Assembly: GCA_001598975.1 (NCBI GenBank)
Contig: BBXU01000097.1
Location: 1 to 50,249 of the forward strand
DNA from: Parachlorella kessleri
Taxonomy: Eukaryota > Chlorophyta > Trebouxiophyceae > Chlorellales > Chlorellaceae
Length of the DNA stretch: 50,249 nucleotides
Reading direction: 5' to 3'
Part shown: positions 32,185-47,084 of the stretch, piece by piece
Layout: every line of letters begins with the position of its first letter
Numbering within the stretch: the stretch's first letter is position 1
Position numbers and translations under genes: made by a program
Notes under the pieces: generated by a model
The model's input: only the letters and a program-made list of their open reading frames with translations
The model's database searches: none
Told to the model about the DNA's origin: nothing

Positions 32185-35100
32185 AGTTGCGACCTCCGGC
32201 CAGTTCTGCAGCGTCACTTTCTCAGCAGGTAGGTGGTAAAGGCATCAAGCAGGTGAGGCTTCCCCAATATTGTTTGACCGTTGGGCAAACCTCTCTGAAT
32301 GTTAGGGAGGCTGGGAAGGGAACCCCCGTGCAAACATTGTCTTCCCTTTTTCTTCTTTGTCAACCTTTCTCCACCTTGCAGGCAACTCTAGCTCCGGCGC
32401 TAGTGTCTGTTGCCAGTGCTCCAGCACAGCCCGCAGCTGCGAAGCAAGCTTGGGGGCATGGCGGACGGCGCGGCCCCTACCTCCCATTTGCCGCCTCAGG
32501 GCTGCTGACGGGCCTTGCCGCAGCGCTCGGAGCTGTGCACTCCTCCTGCGAGGTGTGCCAGCGGAGCTGAAACCCTCGTAGCTCATACTAAAACCCGGGT
32601 ACTGCTATTCCGTGCAATGAAGGCAGTGGGATTAGGCAATGGGCGCCCTTAGACAGGACTGGTCCATTGTGCTGCTGCTGACGTGCCTCCTCACTGGCAT
32701 AGCTGCGTGCACTCTGTCCATATACTGTTGAGTGCGTACTCCATATGCAGCTTCTAATTAGAGGTTGGTTGGGTGGCTATGTATGGGGTGTTACTTTGAT
32801 GTTCCACCTGCAGGGTGCTGCAAATGGTCCCCTGGACCTGGATCGTGTGAAGAAAGAGGTGCTGCAGATTTGGGATGAGCTGGATCAGGAGATGGCAAGG
32901 TTGGAGGGCAGCCTGCTAAGGGGGGCTCCCACAGAGAGGTGGGTGCAGGGGACTGCAGACTTTGGGCGGACATCGGTTCACTGTCGCGGGACGTGGTACC
33001 TGCCTGCCCCAGGAAGCATCCAGGGGGCATGGCATCCAGGCAAGCCGGCGTATTAATGCCAATAAACACCATAGCACACCCTGGCAAGCTTTTGCCCAGG
33101 CAGGCGTGGCCCCCGTCATCCTGGAACCTCCCCTGTCAACCACCAGGCATCCCCATTACCTGAATTGACAGTCTTCAGGACATAGCAGGCATTGGGGGTT
33201 GGCCTTAATGCCCATGCAGGCTGCCAGAGCCCCGTGTGTCCAAAGAGGGCGACGAGTTGGTTGTGGAGTTCTTCCTACCACAGGTGGGGGGGTGTGATTG
33301 GGTTAGGGTGGCAGGCAATGCAAGCAGAGAGGGGGTAGGGGCGACTGAACTGACAGAGCTGTATGCAATCATGTTCTGTGTAGTAGTTCTGCAGTGCATG
33401 CATGTGGATGCCACCTGTGTTGCACAGGACCTGTAACAGATATTGTGGGAGTGGCCTGTCTCTTCTTGTTACAACACATAAGCGGTTCATTATGCACAGC
33501 TGCTTCCCTTTGCGTAGAATATGGTGAGCCCACCTTTGTACTACGTTAGTTAAGGGTGAGGTGCTTGCTGCATGGGCTGCAGCAACTGGATGTGGCGGGG
33601 GCGCTGCTAGAACTGCGGCGACAGTTGCGCAATCCGTCTTTTGGCAGCTTTCACGGCGCCATGAGCGGCAGCTCGGTGACAGAGGTGGGACACGCCTTGC
33701 ACCATTGACGGCGTGTGATGTGAACTGCTGGTTGGGACGGCACCGGGCTTGCCTCCGGTGTTGAGGGTGCCCCAGCCGCCTTCTGTTTGAAGGCTGCAGC
33801 TGCCCTGTTGGCTGTGACTGTGACCCAACTGTTTCAATTGCCAGTGCACCTCACTAGTGCACACTAGTCCCAGGATGACTGGCTACCATGTTCCCCTCGC
33901 CGCTCGCTTATAGCACCTTGCAAAAGACTGGCACGGGTGGCCCCTTGCTGTGCAGGAAAGCACGGCAGGGCGGGGCGGCAAGGCATGGACGCTGAGGCGG
34001 CGCTCCAGATCCCTAGGGGATCTGACCGTGGAGGTGGAGCAGCCCAGGGATCCTGCCAGCCACGCCTGGTTCGGGTTCAGGGCCAGGGGCGGGCTGCGGG
34101 AGCAGGACCTGCGCCTGATCGCCGCCAGCATGCATAGCGCGCTGCACATGGGCCGGAGGGGCGACATCGATGTGAGTGCGGGGCGGCTTGCATGCCATGT
34201 GCTTAAGTGAGCATGCATGCTGACGCTTGTGATTGTAACGAGTCGTCCTGAAGGGCCCCCCCGTAGGTTGCGCAGCCTAGCTCTGATTTCCCTGAAGCTT
34301 CGGGGGTGGGATAGCACCCTCAGTGTCCTTCCCAGCAGGCACCACTTGGAGTGCTTGACAGTGTCACACCCAGACTGGAATGGCCAGGCGGATGCGGTTG
34401 CAGTGAACAAAATCAACACGCTTTGGAGCAGGAAGCAGCCAGACCTAGCTGAGACGTCCCCTCCCCCCTTGCAGTCCCTGGAGCGGGGCTTCACAGATGA
34501 GCTGTTTGAGGGCCTGGACTCCCTGGGGCGGGTGTTTGGCGGCGTGGAGCCGCTGTTTGACCACATACAGGACTTCATGAAGGCGATTGAGCGCATGCAG
34601 CAAGGTGAGCTGGGGTGGGATGTGGTGGGATCGGAACTGTACAAGCGGGTGCAGCAAGGCGGTGGGTGGGTGGGTGGGTAGGAAGGTGACATGCAGGCAG
34701 GCGGAAAGGTAGGTGGGTGGGTGGGTGGGTGGGTAGGTAGGTAGGTAGGTAGGTAGGTAGCAGCAAGAAGGTAGTGTGCATCTCTTGAACAGTCATGCAC
34801 GCCGGTGAGTGCATCGTTGCGACAGGAGCCATTATGATGCATCGATAGACAATGGATATCTACGTAGTGCCTGTGGTAGGACTATGGAGAACACGCCTGA
34901 ATAAAAGGGTTTCCTCCCCGGGGCTGGGAAACCCAAGCCCTCCCTGCCGCCCGGTGTGTGCACGACCGCACCCCAGCGAGTCTTGGCGACGCTGCACCTC
35001 TCCACCCACAACTGCTGGCGCTCATGCTGCCCCTTCTCCCGGTTCTACCCCCTCCCCTGCAGGCGTGCACATCAGCAGCGGTGATGACGACGATGGTGAC

Positions 35101-38100
35101 CCCATAGGCTGGGGCGAGGAGCGGGACACGGCCCCCACCCCCTCAGGCGGCCCCCGAAGCAGCTGGAGGACTTGCCAGGGTCCGCGAGGGGGCAGCCGTT
35201 TGGGACCGAGGGCGGGCCGGGAGCAGGGCTTGAGGACGAGCAGGCCAGGGAGCAGCGGCGGCAGCAGGCACGGCTGGAGGGGGTGGCCAAGAAGCTGCAG
35301 GGCATGGGTGCGCAGGTGCGTGCGGCGTGAGTTGCGGCTGGGGTTTTGGGACGCGGAACCTGGTAAACACCCCCTCCCGAAGCCGTTCCAGGGCATTGGG
35401 GCTCAGGCACTTGCCACGTTCAGTGGTGGCCCCTGTGCTGGGCATGGGTTCAAAAGGCTGCCAGCTGTCCTCAGCTTGGGACAAGTCATGCGAGGGAGGG
35501 GGTCTGAGGCCTGCGGGTGACATCTTGTGCCGCTAGTCGGCTTTGGCTGTGTAGCTATGAGAAGCAGGTACATGGGAAGTCTGGTGCGGCCAGTGTCAGG
35601 AAGTGGCGGCGCAAGCGTGAGAGACACAGGAGGGCTCCTTGGTGGTCCTTGGCTGCCTGCCCCGCAGGTGTTCCTGCCTGGGAAGAAGGACGAGTTTGAT
35701 TGGGGCATTTTGGCAGGTAGGGCTCCCTACTACTGCTATGACTCCCTGGCATGCCACGTCAGTAGATACATGGCGTGTATTCTATGTAGCACGACGGCCT
35801 TGACATGACCCAGCATGGGTGTTTACCGGACTCGCACTCAGGGGGATCCAGCCTACTTGGGACTGCTGCAACAGTAGCGGCACCTGCTATCCCGCTCTAT
35901 CAGTCTCCGCCTCCTTGCGCTAGTCTGCACTGGCCTGTCCAAACTCTAAGTGGTGGTCTGGTGGGCAAGAAGTATGAATGCCTAACCTTCCTCCCTTTGC
36001 CCCGGCAGGCTACGAGCAGGAGAAGCGGCAGATAGAGGACACCGTGCTGCTGGCGCTGACTCACCCCGACGTCTACGATGGCATCGCCAAGCGCACCCGC
36101 CGCCACTACTCATCCAACCGGCCGCGGGCGGTGCTGTTTGAGGGGCCGCCGGGCACTGGCAAGACTACCAGCGCGAGGTGTGGCGGGGTACAGTGGGAGT
36201 ACTGCGTTGCATGCCGGCTGTGGTTGGCACGGGAGCAAGTGCTGATCAAGCACACTGGGCCGTGTATGGTAGGCCAGCCAGACACCAGTGCAGGTGCGAG
36301 TTAGGTTGTGGGTGGCTTCAGCGGGTGGGTGGCTGGGAGTGGGGTGTCAACAAAGGTATAAAAGCTGAGAATTGCACCACACAGCAAGGGTACATACTAA
36401 AGGTCTTGGAACGATGCTTAGGGGTCACTAGGCAGGCCACAGATGCGGTGGGGTGTGAATGGGTGGTGGATAAGGCGACCAAAGCAGAGGTATGGCCATG
36501 TCAGCATATTCTGACATCGATAAGCTGCACTGTTTTGCATGGTGATGTCCACCATGCCACCTTGCTGCTGGCTTGCAGGGTGATTGCTACCCAGGCTGCC
36601 GTCCCGCTGGTATACATCCCGCTGGAGGCAATCATGAGCAAGTGGTATGGCGAGAGCGAGCGCATGCTGGCAGGTGGGTCGTGGATGGTCGCCTTCTGAC
36701 CTCCTGACGATACTCCTCCCTCTTGCTGCATGCCCCTCCCTTGCCGTCTGGTACTGGCAGCTCTGCACTGGATCTGATACTGCCGCCGGCTGCCCTGACG
36801 GCTACAGAGTGTGCAGGCCAAGGTGCAACATCATATTACAACATCAACCTTGGTGGGTGGAATTTACTGGCTCGACCCAGCACCCCACCGAGGCTGCCCC
36901 CCCGGCGGCCGCAGATATGCTCAAAGGCTGCGAGTCCTTCCCTGATGGCTGCATCATCTTCCTGGACGAGCTGGATGCCCTGGCCACTAGCAGGTGAGAA
37001 TGGCAGGTGGTGGACGGCGCTGGTGGACAGGGTCGTCCGCTCAGGCCTGGCACTGAGCTCAAGGAGTCAACCAGCAAAGTCGTCCCAAGCTGGGTTGCTC
37101 CTTTGAAGCTTGCTTTGCATGCCTGCTGCCTGTGCAAGGGGGAGTGCAGGCATGTCATGACACCCCATTGAGCCGCTACTCCACTGTTGCAATGGTTGCA
37201 GGGGCACGGACATGCACGAGGCCACGAGGCGCCTGCTGGGCGTGCTGCTGCGCCACCTGGACGGCTTTGACGCCAACAAGCGCACAGGCAAGCCCCTCCT
37301 TGCAGCCATGCGGTGGGCAGGGAGCAATTGGCCTGGTGTTGCAGTGGCCTGCAGGTTGCACTATGCGTTTGACTACCAGGCCCCAATTTCCCATCCGTCA
37401 TATGTGTCTCGGTGACAAATGTCTGCCTTCATGGGTTAGTCGCAGGACTTGCATGGCTGGACTGGGGAGGCACACAGCTTCTGACGTCGCTTCCCAGGGC
37501 TCCGGCCCCCCCTCCTGCCTGCCTACCTGCAGTGGTGATTGGCGCGACCAATCGACGGCAGGATTTGGACCCGGCCCTCATCAGCCGGTTCTCTGCCACT
37601 GTCACCTTTGATCTGCCCACGGAGGACTGCAGGCGAGTTCGGGGGCACTGTCAGGACAGGAAGGATGGCAGGGGTACCAAGCTTTTGTAATGCATCAATA
37701 AGCAAGCGCATGGCTGGCATCGTAGTAGCAAGGTGGGCATCAGCCGCAGCCAGTGCTTCTGCTTGGGATGACTGCTACCCTCAAAGACTTCACGTTTGCA
37801 ATGCTCCTACGTATGTATCCCTCCCTACCGGGCTGGTGCAAGTACTGTGCCCTATTTACGCTCGCTGTGCAGGTCAAAGATCCTGCGCCAGTATGCCCAG
37901 CACCTGAGTGATGCTGAGGTTTTGGCCCTGGCTCACGCCACGCCAGGCATGGCAGGCCGCGACTTGCGGGATGTGTGCGAGCAGGCGGAGAGGCACTGGG
38001 CTTCCAAGGTGCGTGGGCCGCGAGTGAGGCCTTGTTTTGCGGCTGAGGCCTTGTTTTGCGGCTATAGGGTTTTTGCCCTTAGAGTAGCGTAGCCACCACT

Positions 38101-38338
38101 CTTTGTGGTAGGGCAACCTGAACCAGTTCGTCCTGCATGTTCAGCATGCCACTTCCACCTGGGCAGCTTACCAGCGGCACCAGAATCTGTGGGTGACGTG
38201 AAGCTGGTCTGAATGCAGATTATCCGAGGCAAGGCGTCCAAGGGTCAGTTGCCCCCGCTGTCAGAGTATCTCGAGGCTGCCCAGCAACGCCTGAAGGAGC
38301 TTGCTGGGAGTGAGCGAGGCCCACTGCCTTTCCTCTAG
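32185..38338 (+). CDS. AAA+ ATPase, single-ring, with a frame break
   Basis: Exons from about 32185-32228, then 32382-32552, 32814-32938, 33220-33283, 33583-33684, 33956-34171, 34475-34604, 35063-35315, 35668-35716, 36009-36177, 36579-36673, 36915-36993, 37202-37287, 37533-37632, 37873-38008 and 38219-38338 (about 645 residues; true start upstream, not found). One AAA domain is complete: Walker A FEGPPGTGKTTSAR, pore-loop-like KWYGESERMLA, Walker B CIIFLDELDALATSRG, sensor 1 VVIGATNRRQDLDPALISRF with its Arg finger, and sensor 2 region GMAGRDLRDVCEQAERHW. The N-terminal half has a membrane-like FAASGLLTGLAAALGAVH, coiled-coil segments and an acidic GDDDDGDP stretch. It resembles plant At4g04180-type AAA proteins of unknown role. 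The exon 35063-35315 is one base short for a continuous frame. Two introns start with GC (37288, 37633). Confidence 0.82.
34661..34760 (+). repeat. GGTG/GGTA microsatellite with G-quadruplex motifs
   Basis: A first run of GGGT units lies at about 34662-34680 and a second, longer run at about 34712-34735, followed by six or more GGTA units to about 34760. Both GGGT runs have four or more GGG tracts separated by single bases, the tightest form of G-quadruplex motif. They lie in the AAA+ ATPase intron that starts at 34605, on the transcribed RNA's sense strand. Confidence 0.9.
38024..38066 (+). repeat. Short tandem repeat in the last AAA+ intron
   Basis: The unit gaggccttgttttgcggct occurs twice in tandem just after the exon ending at 38008. 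It has no coding role in the model. Confidence 0.85.
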
Positions 38339-38920
38339 CGTGTTAGGCTGCTTAAGCTGTTCAACAAATAACATCTTTATCCACTGGCGCTCCGTGAGGC
38401 TACTTGCAAGGAGGACATTGGCTGGGTACCCGTCTGCCCTCCGTAACAAGGCTTGCAAGTAACGCAACATGTTCCAAGAGATGGCAAGGTATCCTAATAG
38501 CTTGCTTGAGCTGTTCAACCGGTGCTGCCGGCAGCCCCAAGAGGCCTTAACCGAAAGCAGGCCACTGCAACATGCCATTGCAAGCTCTGACTGGGAGCCA
38601 ACACTGACAAGCTAACTTCTGTACAGAATTCCTGTAACTTTGGCCTACAAAGATTAGAAACCAGGAAGAGGCGCAGCAGAGATCTCGGCGTACTAAGATA
38701 TACCGGCCAACGTTAGTCATAAATTATGGCATGAAGACAGGTATCTTAACCCCTCCTCATTCCCCTTGAGTTGGCAAAACTCCCAACGGCAGGGGTGTTG
38801 TGAGCCCCTGCTAATTCACAGTTGTTCGCACCCAGCTGCAACTACCTCGACTCTGAACAACCGTACTTGGGAAGTGCACCGGCAGCGTGTTGGCAGTGGG
38901 TAGAGCGGCTGCTACGCGCT
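38339..38920. other. Spacer between AAA+ and GATA genes
   Basis: TGTAA at 38633-38637, about 295 nt past the AAA+ stop, is the likely poly(A) motif. The remainder would be promoter and 5' UTR of the GATA gene. A 105-codon minus-strand open frame (38261-38578) overlaps the AAA+ end and shows no domain. Confidence 0.45.
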
Positions 38921-41708
38921 ATGAAAGAAGACCCAGGAGCCCAGCTGGTCCGAGCGGACAGTTGGGACTTCGGTCCGGTGAGTGCATCTCGATCCAATGG
39001 TTGTTGTTGGCCTGGTCGGTGGTTGCCGAGATTCATCCAACCGCCCTGCCAATTGCAGGGCACCGCGAACACTCAGTTGCTTAAAACCGTAAGCAACGCC
39101 CAGGAAGCAAACTTCCTCGGCGGCGGTTGTGCGCCTGGGCCGCCCGCAGCGCAGGTAAGGCGCGCATGTGGGGGTGCATGGCGGTGTTCCTGGGATGGTG
39201 CTTGCAGTTGCCAACACCAACTGCCTGCTTCCTACAGGCACCCAGTATGCCCAAACCAGCGGCTGTGCCCACTGCCAAGCCACCTCTGGCACCAGCACAG
39301 CAGGCCGCGCACTCAACCGACAGCGTGCTGACGGCGGGCCCCGGCACGAAGCAGGCAGCAGCAGCAGATGGCTCCTGTCCCACCCAGCTGCTGCTGCCCA
39401 TGCGCCAGATCAGCCTGGACGGCATGACTGCAGCAGACCTGTGCCGCCCAGTAGAGCCGCTTCCTGACCGCAGCAGCATCTTCAATGATGTGATAGAGCA
39501 GCTCGCAGCCAAAGAGGAATCCCTGCCGGCACAGGCTGGACTCTACACGCTGCCCTCCATCCAGTTCCTGGAGAGCCTGCTTGAGGATATGGACAGCAAG
39601 TCCGCCAGCACTGGCCACCAGCCAGCCGACCCGCCGCTCTACCTTCCACTGGACGCCTTTGACCTGCCCTTCGATGAAAGCCAGCAGCATCGGATAGCCG
39701 CCGTTGGCGGCGTGGGTGCAGTCGCTGGTGTTGCCAAGCAGATGGCCCCCAGCCCCTTCGACCTGCCTCCCCAGGTCCAGCAGCCACACCCGGGGCAGTA
39801 CGGCTACCCGCCCCAGCACCCCTTCCAGCAGCAGCAGCAGCCACAGCGGTTACCACCGCAGTCGCAGGCTGTATACCATGTGCACGTGCATGCGGGAGTG
39901 CAGCATCCCCTGCCTGGCCACGGGCATGGCTTTATCCCCACCAGCAATAGCATGCCCATCCTCAGCAATGCACATAGCGGCTACCACGGTAAGCCTTTCC
40001 TGCAAAAGTGCTCAGTAGCGATGTGTGAAGCAGTACAGCCAGGGTTATTCTGCACTGCAGAGCCACATTTGGTTTTGCCACCTTCTGCCTGCCTCCTTCG
40101 ACTGCGTAGCCTGAGTAGCTGCCTACGCCATAGCCCTGCAGCCAAACATGCAGGTTAGCCTGTTGGACTTGGACCGCAAAGGCTTTCCCATGTGGTGCAG
40201 GGTCCTCTCAGGTGCCTCACTGTCGCTCCGCGGGACCCTCTCCCACCAAGCCGGTGCGGCGTGCATCTTCGTCCTACTCTACCTATGAGTACCAGCTGGA
40301 CGAAGAACTACAGGCCAGCAAGAGCGGCCGCATGCGCAAGGTGGGTGGGTGGGAGAAAACCGGAGGCCATTTGAGTGACAGAGTTCAGTTTTGATAGGCA
40401 GGTGGGTGGCAAGACTCTCACTGTTGCTGGATGTTTGTCCTGGCACGAAGCGCTAGGTCCAACGAAGCACATTCTATTGAGTGTTTGTGCGTGGTAGTGG
40501 CCTTGAAATCCCACTCCTGCAAGATCTATGTAAAGCTCTGCCCTGTAGCTTAGCTTCTCCAGCAGGAAGCACACTCAGTGCATGGACAGTCGCGGAAGGC
40601 AAGCACACACAGTGCTCCAGCCAATAATGCTGCTTTCCAACACCTGTCTTACTGCCCTTGCTATGCACGTTGCAATGCAGGCCAACTCTTTCGCCGGCGC
40701 CAAGCGGAAGATGTCCGGCGAGTGCTTGCCACGCGGCCCTGCATTGCCGCCCGACAGCGGGGCCTACCATTACCAGCAGCATCCACACCACCAGTACCAC
40801 CAGGCAGCTATGCCAGGGCATCACCTGGGGAATAGCTCGGCTGCGAGTGACTCTGACACTGAGGGTGCCACCACGCTGGAGGATGAGTCGGATGATGAGG
40901 TCTCCAAGGGTAGCAAGGCCAGCCGCAAGCACGGTGAGTGGAGCAACCAGCTGGGACTGTAGGCAGGGTTGTCTGAAAGACTGCCAGGTGTTTCTTGGCT
41001 TGGTTGTCCCAGCAGGATAGAATTGGTACCTCGGTCCCTGGCCAGCTGCTGGTTTGAGAGTGTTCCTGATGCGCCTGTTATTCATTTGGCCTTGGTGCTC
41101 GGGTGTCTTTAGCCACTGGGTTTGTGTAAATTTGTCTGATGCTGCCCACCATCTCCACCTACCTAAGAGTGAGGCAGAGAGTGCACCTCTTTACCCTTTT
41201 GCCCCTGACAAGCTTTCCCTCTTCCGCTCTCCTTTGCAGCCGCAGCAACGAAGAAGGGCGGCAAGCGCACCACGTGCCTCAACTGCGGCTGCCACCAGAC
41301 GCCCCAGTGGCGCTGCGGCCCGCTTGGGCCGCGCACATTGTGCAACGCCTGCGGCGTGCGCTACAAGAAGGGGCTGCCGCTCAACTGCTGGCCCATCCGG
41401 GAGGGCATGGTGCTGCCACCAGGTGGGTGGGGTGGGAGGAGAGATGGATGAGCACTGGGCTGGCTGGCAAGGGAGCAGAACCCCCGGCTGGGTTGCTTGT
41501 GTGATGTGATCACTACCTATTTACCTGGTTTACCCACTTTATTTTGCAATATTTGTTACTTGAATATGTTTTTTTTTGCCAGCAGTGGTAGCCTATGCGA
41601 GGGGTGACCAAAGGAGATTGCGAGCTGGGTGGTGTTTTTGCAGGGGCTGTGCTGCCGCCGGGGGTGCACATTCCAGGCGTCATTCTGCAGCCGGCGGAGG
41701 ACGAGTAA
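38921..41708 (+). CDS. GATA-type zinc-finger transcription factor
   Basis: Exons 38921-38977, 39059-39154, 39238-39988, 40201-40340, 40681-40933, 41240-41422 and 41644-41708 give 514 residues in phase. The zinc finger near the C-terminus reads CLNCGCHQTPQWRCGPLG, then PRTLCNACGVRYKKGLPL, giving Cys-X2-Cys-X18-Cys-X2-Cys, the plant-type finger. A basic KKGGKRT run precedes it. Such proteins bind GATA sites in the nucleus and in plants and algae often act in nitrogen, light or carbon responses. The rest is low complexity: Ala/Pro/Thr-rich early, a QQQQQPQ run with nearby His-rich HVHVHAGVQHP, a second His/Gln patch (YHYQQHPHHQYHQ), and an acidic SDSDTEGATTLEDESDDE block likely to be activation or contact surface. 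No CCT or TIFY domain was seen. The ATG at 38921 is the first in frame of exon 1. Confidence 0.9.
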
Positions 41709-43031
41709 TTGATGTTACCTTTCATGCTGGCACACGGCGTTGCCAGCTTGCGGGCTGCTCAATATTTGTGAGAGGTGCGGCATTAAGTGTGCCTCCTCCT
41801 CTGACCGCGTACACAAACCTGTAGCAGTACAACTGTGGCAAAGTCTGTGGGCGCTGCCGTAAGGCACTGGGGGTCCCTGGGATGGGATAACAGATACCCT
41901 GCCTTCGCCCACAAGGCCTTCCACCACAATGCCTTGCCAGTTTTGTTGTCTTTATTGATTATCATCCATTGTTCTTCCTGCCTGCTGCATTGGGCAGGTC
42001 AGGAGTCTGAGCATTTGTTTTTCGCTTGAGACTTGCAACCAGCTTTGGGCTCCATGCCCTTCTTACAGTGCCACTTTAGGTTAAGGAGCGAGGCGTGTAG
42101 GGTGCCCACCAGGCATAGCAAGCAGAACGTTCAGGTTTGCTCAGGCTAGCCAGGGAGAGGGCCGTAGCATATGATCATGGTGGCTTGTCGTGATATAGCT
42201 AGGGTAGGCAGTGACAGTAGTGACCCACTGACGGACAAGAGTTGTCAACGCCATATTGGTTGGTCTTCCAGCTTTTCCAACCTGACTAGATCATTTGCAA
42301 TCGAACATAGCATGACCATAATTGTAGTGGAGCGTGAGAGGGTCTGACTTCTCATTGGAGTCGTTCAGCAGTGTGGCATTCACCTTTGTAACATGGCATG
42401 GCTCACATGCTTCGCCGGGCACAGCATGTAGCACAGGATGAGCCCACCACAGCAGCCCACATGGGGTGCTTCCTCAGCAATGTGAGCTGGCTTCCTCTGC
42501 GATCAACTTCAGAAAGACTCGGTGTGAGGGGAGTCCGCTTTTCATCAGAGCCATTAATGTGATATGCCGCTTACCAGAAGGTATAGTGAAACCTGGAGCC
42601 TTGCTGCAACATTCATTCGGCCAATGAGCTGAGATGGTTACACTACTACAGGTAATCCCTCTACGACCCACTACATGCCTTACAAAGCAATCTCACACCT
42701 CAAAATACGGGCCCACCCTTCGGTGGGTGAGTAAGATGCCATAACAGAAGCATGGTCCGCGCATACCAAAACTGGACAGGCCTGAACAGCCTTGGAAGGG
42801 AACTTAAGGCAGCCCCACAGACCGTTTGATTTCGCTAGGTTGCAAGCCAAACTGCCCAGCAGGAGTCAGTCGCTGTCATCTCTCCTGCGGAGCTATGTTC
42901 TACAGGTGAGCAAGCCCACCTCAACTTTCGCACTCAGTGCAGTCACTCCCCATTGCAGCCCAACGGCACACTGGCTACTGATGAACTACGCCTCCAGGAC
43001 ATACCCCTAAACAATGCAATGCAGCCGGCAT
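41709..43031. other. 1.3-kb convergent spacer, GATA and thiolase genes
   Basis: This is the longest gene-free stretch. A minus-strand open frame at 42474-42671 looks protein-like but has no start context, introns or domain I recognise. TGTAA occurs near 42388 (plus), and TTACA near 42637 could serve the thiolase. Nothing else is supported. Confidence 0.45.
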
Positions 43032-46715
<3,684 letters not shown>

Positions 46716-47084
46716 GGTCAACTTTCTGCCGTGTTTGTGGGAAGCTCGACACACAAAAGACTTCCGAGACTATCCCACAGGTATGCAGGCTGCACCCAAG
46801 ACCGAGGATTATTAAGTGAGCCGCTTGCGTTTCGCTTTGTAATCGCCACTCGAAGCCGACTCAGACAAAGCAGGCACTTCTTTAGCGCCCTGTCTCAGGA
46901 AGTGGTCGCTCCCTTGTAACGGGATAGGATGCTTCGAGGCATAGTAGTGGAAGCATGCACACTGCCTGCGCAAGAAGTCTGCTTGGAGCTCCAAAGGCGC
47001 ATCTGCAGGGTGCGCTCTTGTCCTATCTGACAATTTACCGACTGCTTGTTGCAGCTCTAGGAGTAGATCAGCTATAAGTGAGGC
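46716..47084. promoter_or_regulatory. Candidate bidirectional promoter
   Basis: This 369-bp spacer lies between divergent starts of thiolase (46715) and glyoxalase II (47085). No specific element was identified. Confidence 0.4.

Noticed and set aside
33883..34842. 319-codon minus-strand open frame with THPPTHPP repeats
   Set aside because: The repeats are the reverse of the GGTG/GGTA microsatellite and the rest is antisense to AAA+ exons.
34852..35520. 222-codon plus-strand open frame around the AAA+ exon
   Set aside because: It reads through an intron, the frame break and the next donor. Only 35063 to about 35150 of it is real coding sequence.
38261..38578. 105-codon minus-strand open frame overlapping the AAA+ 3' end
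   Set aside because: No domain, no plausible start or splicing, and it overlaps the last AAA+ exon.
42474..42671. 66-codon minus-strand frame (PSGKRHITLMALMKSGLPSH)
   Set aside because: Protein-like in composition, but isolated, without a domain, introns or a credible start; too short to support.
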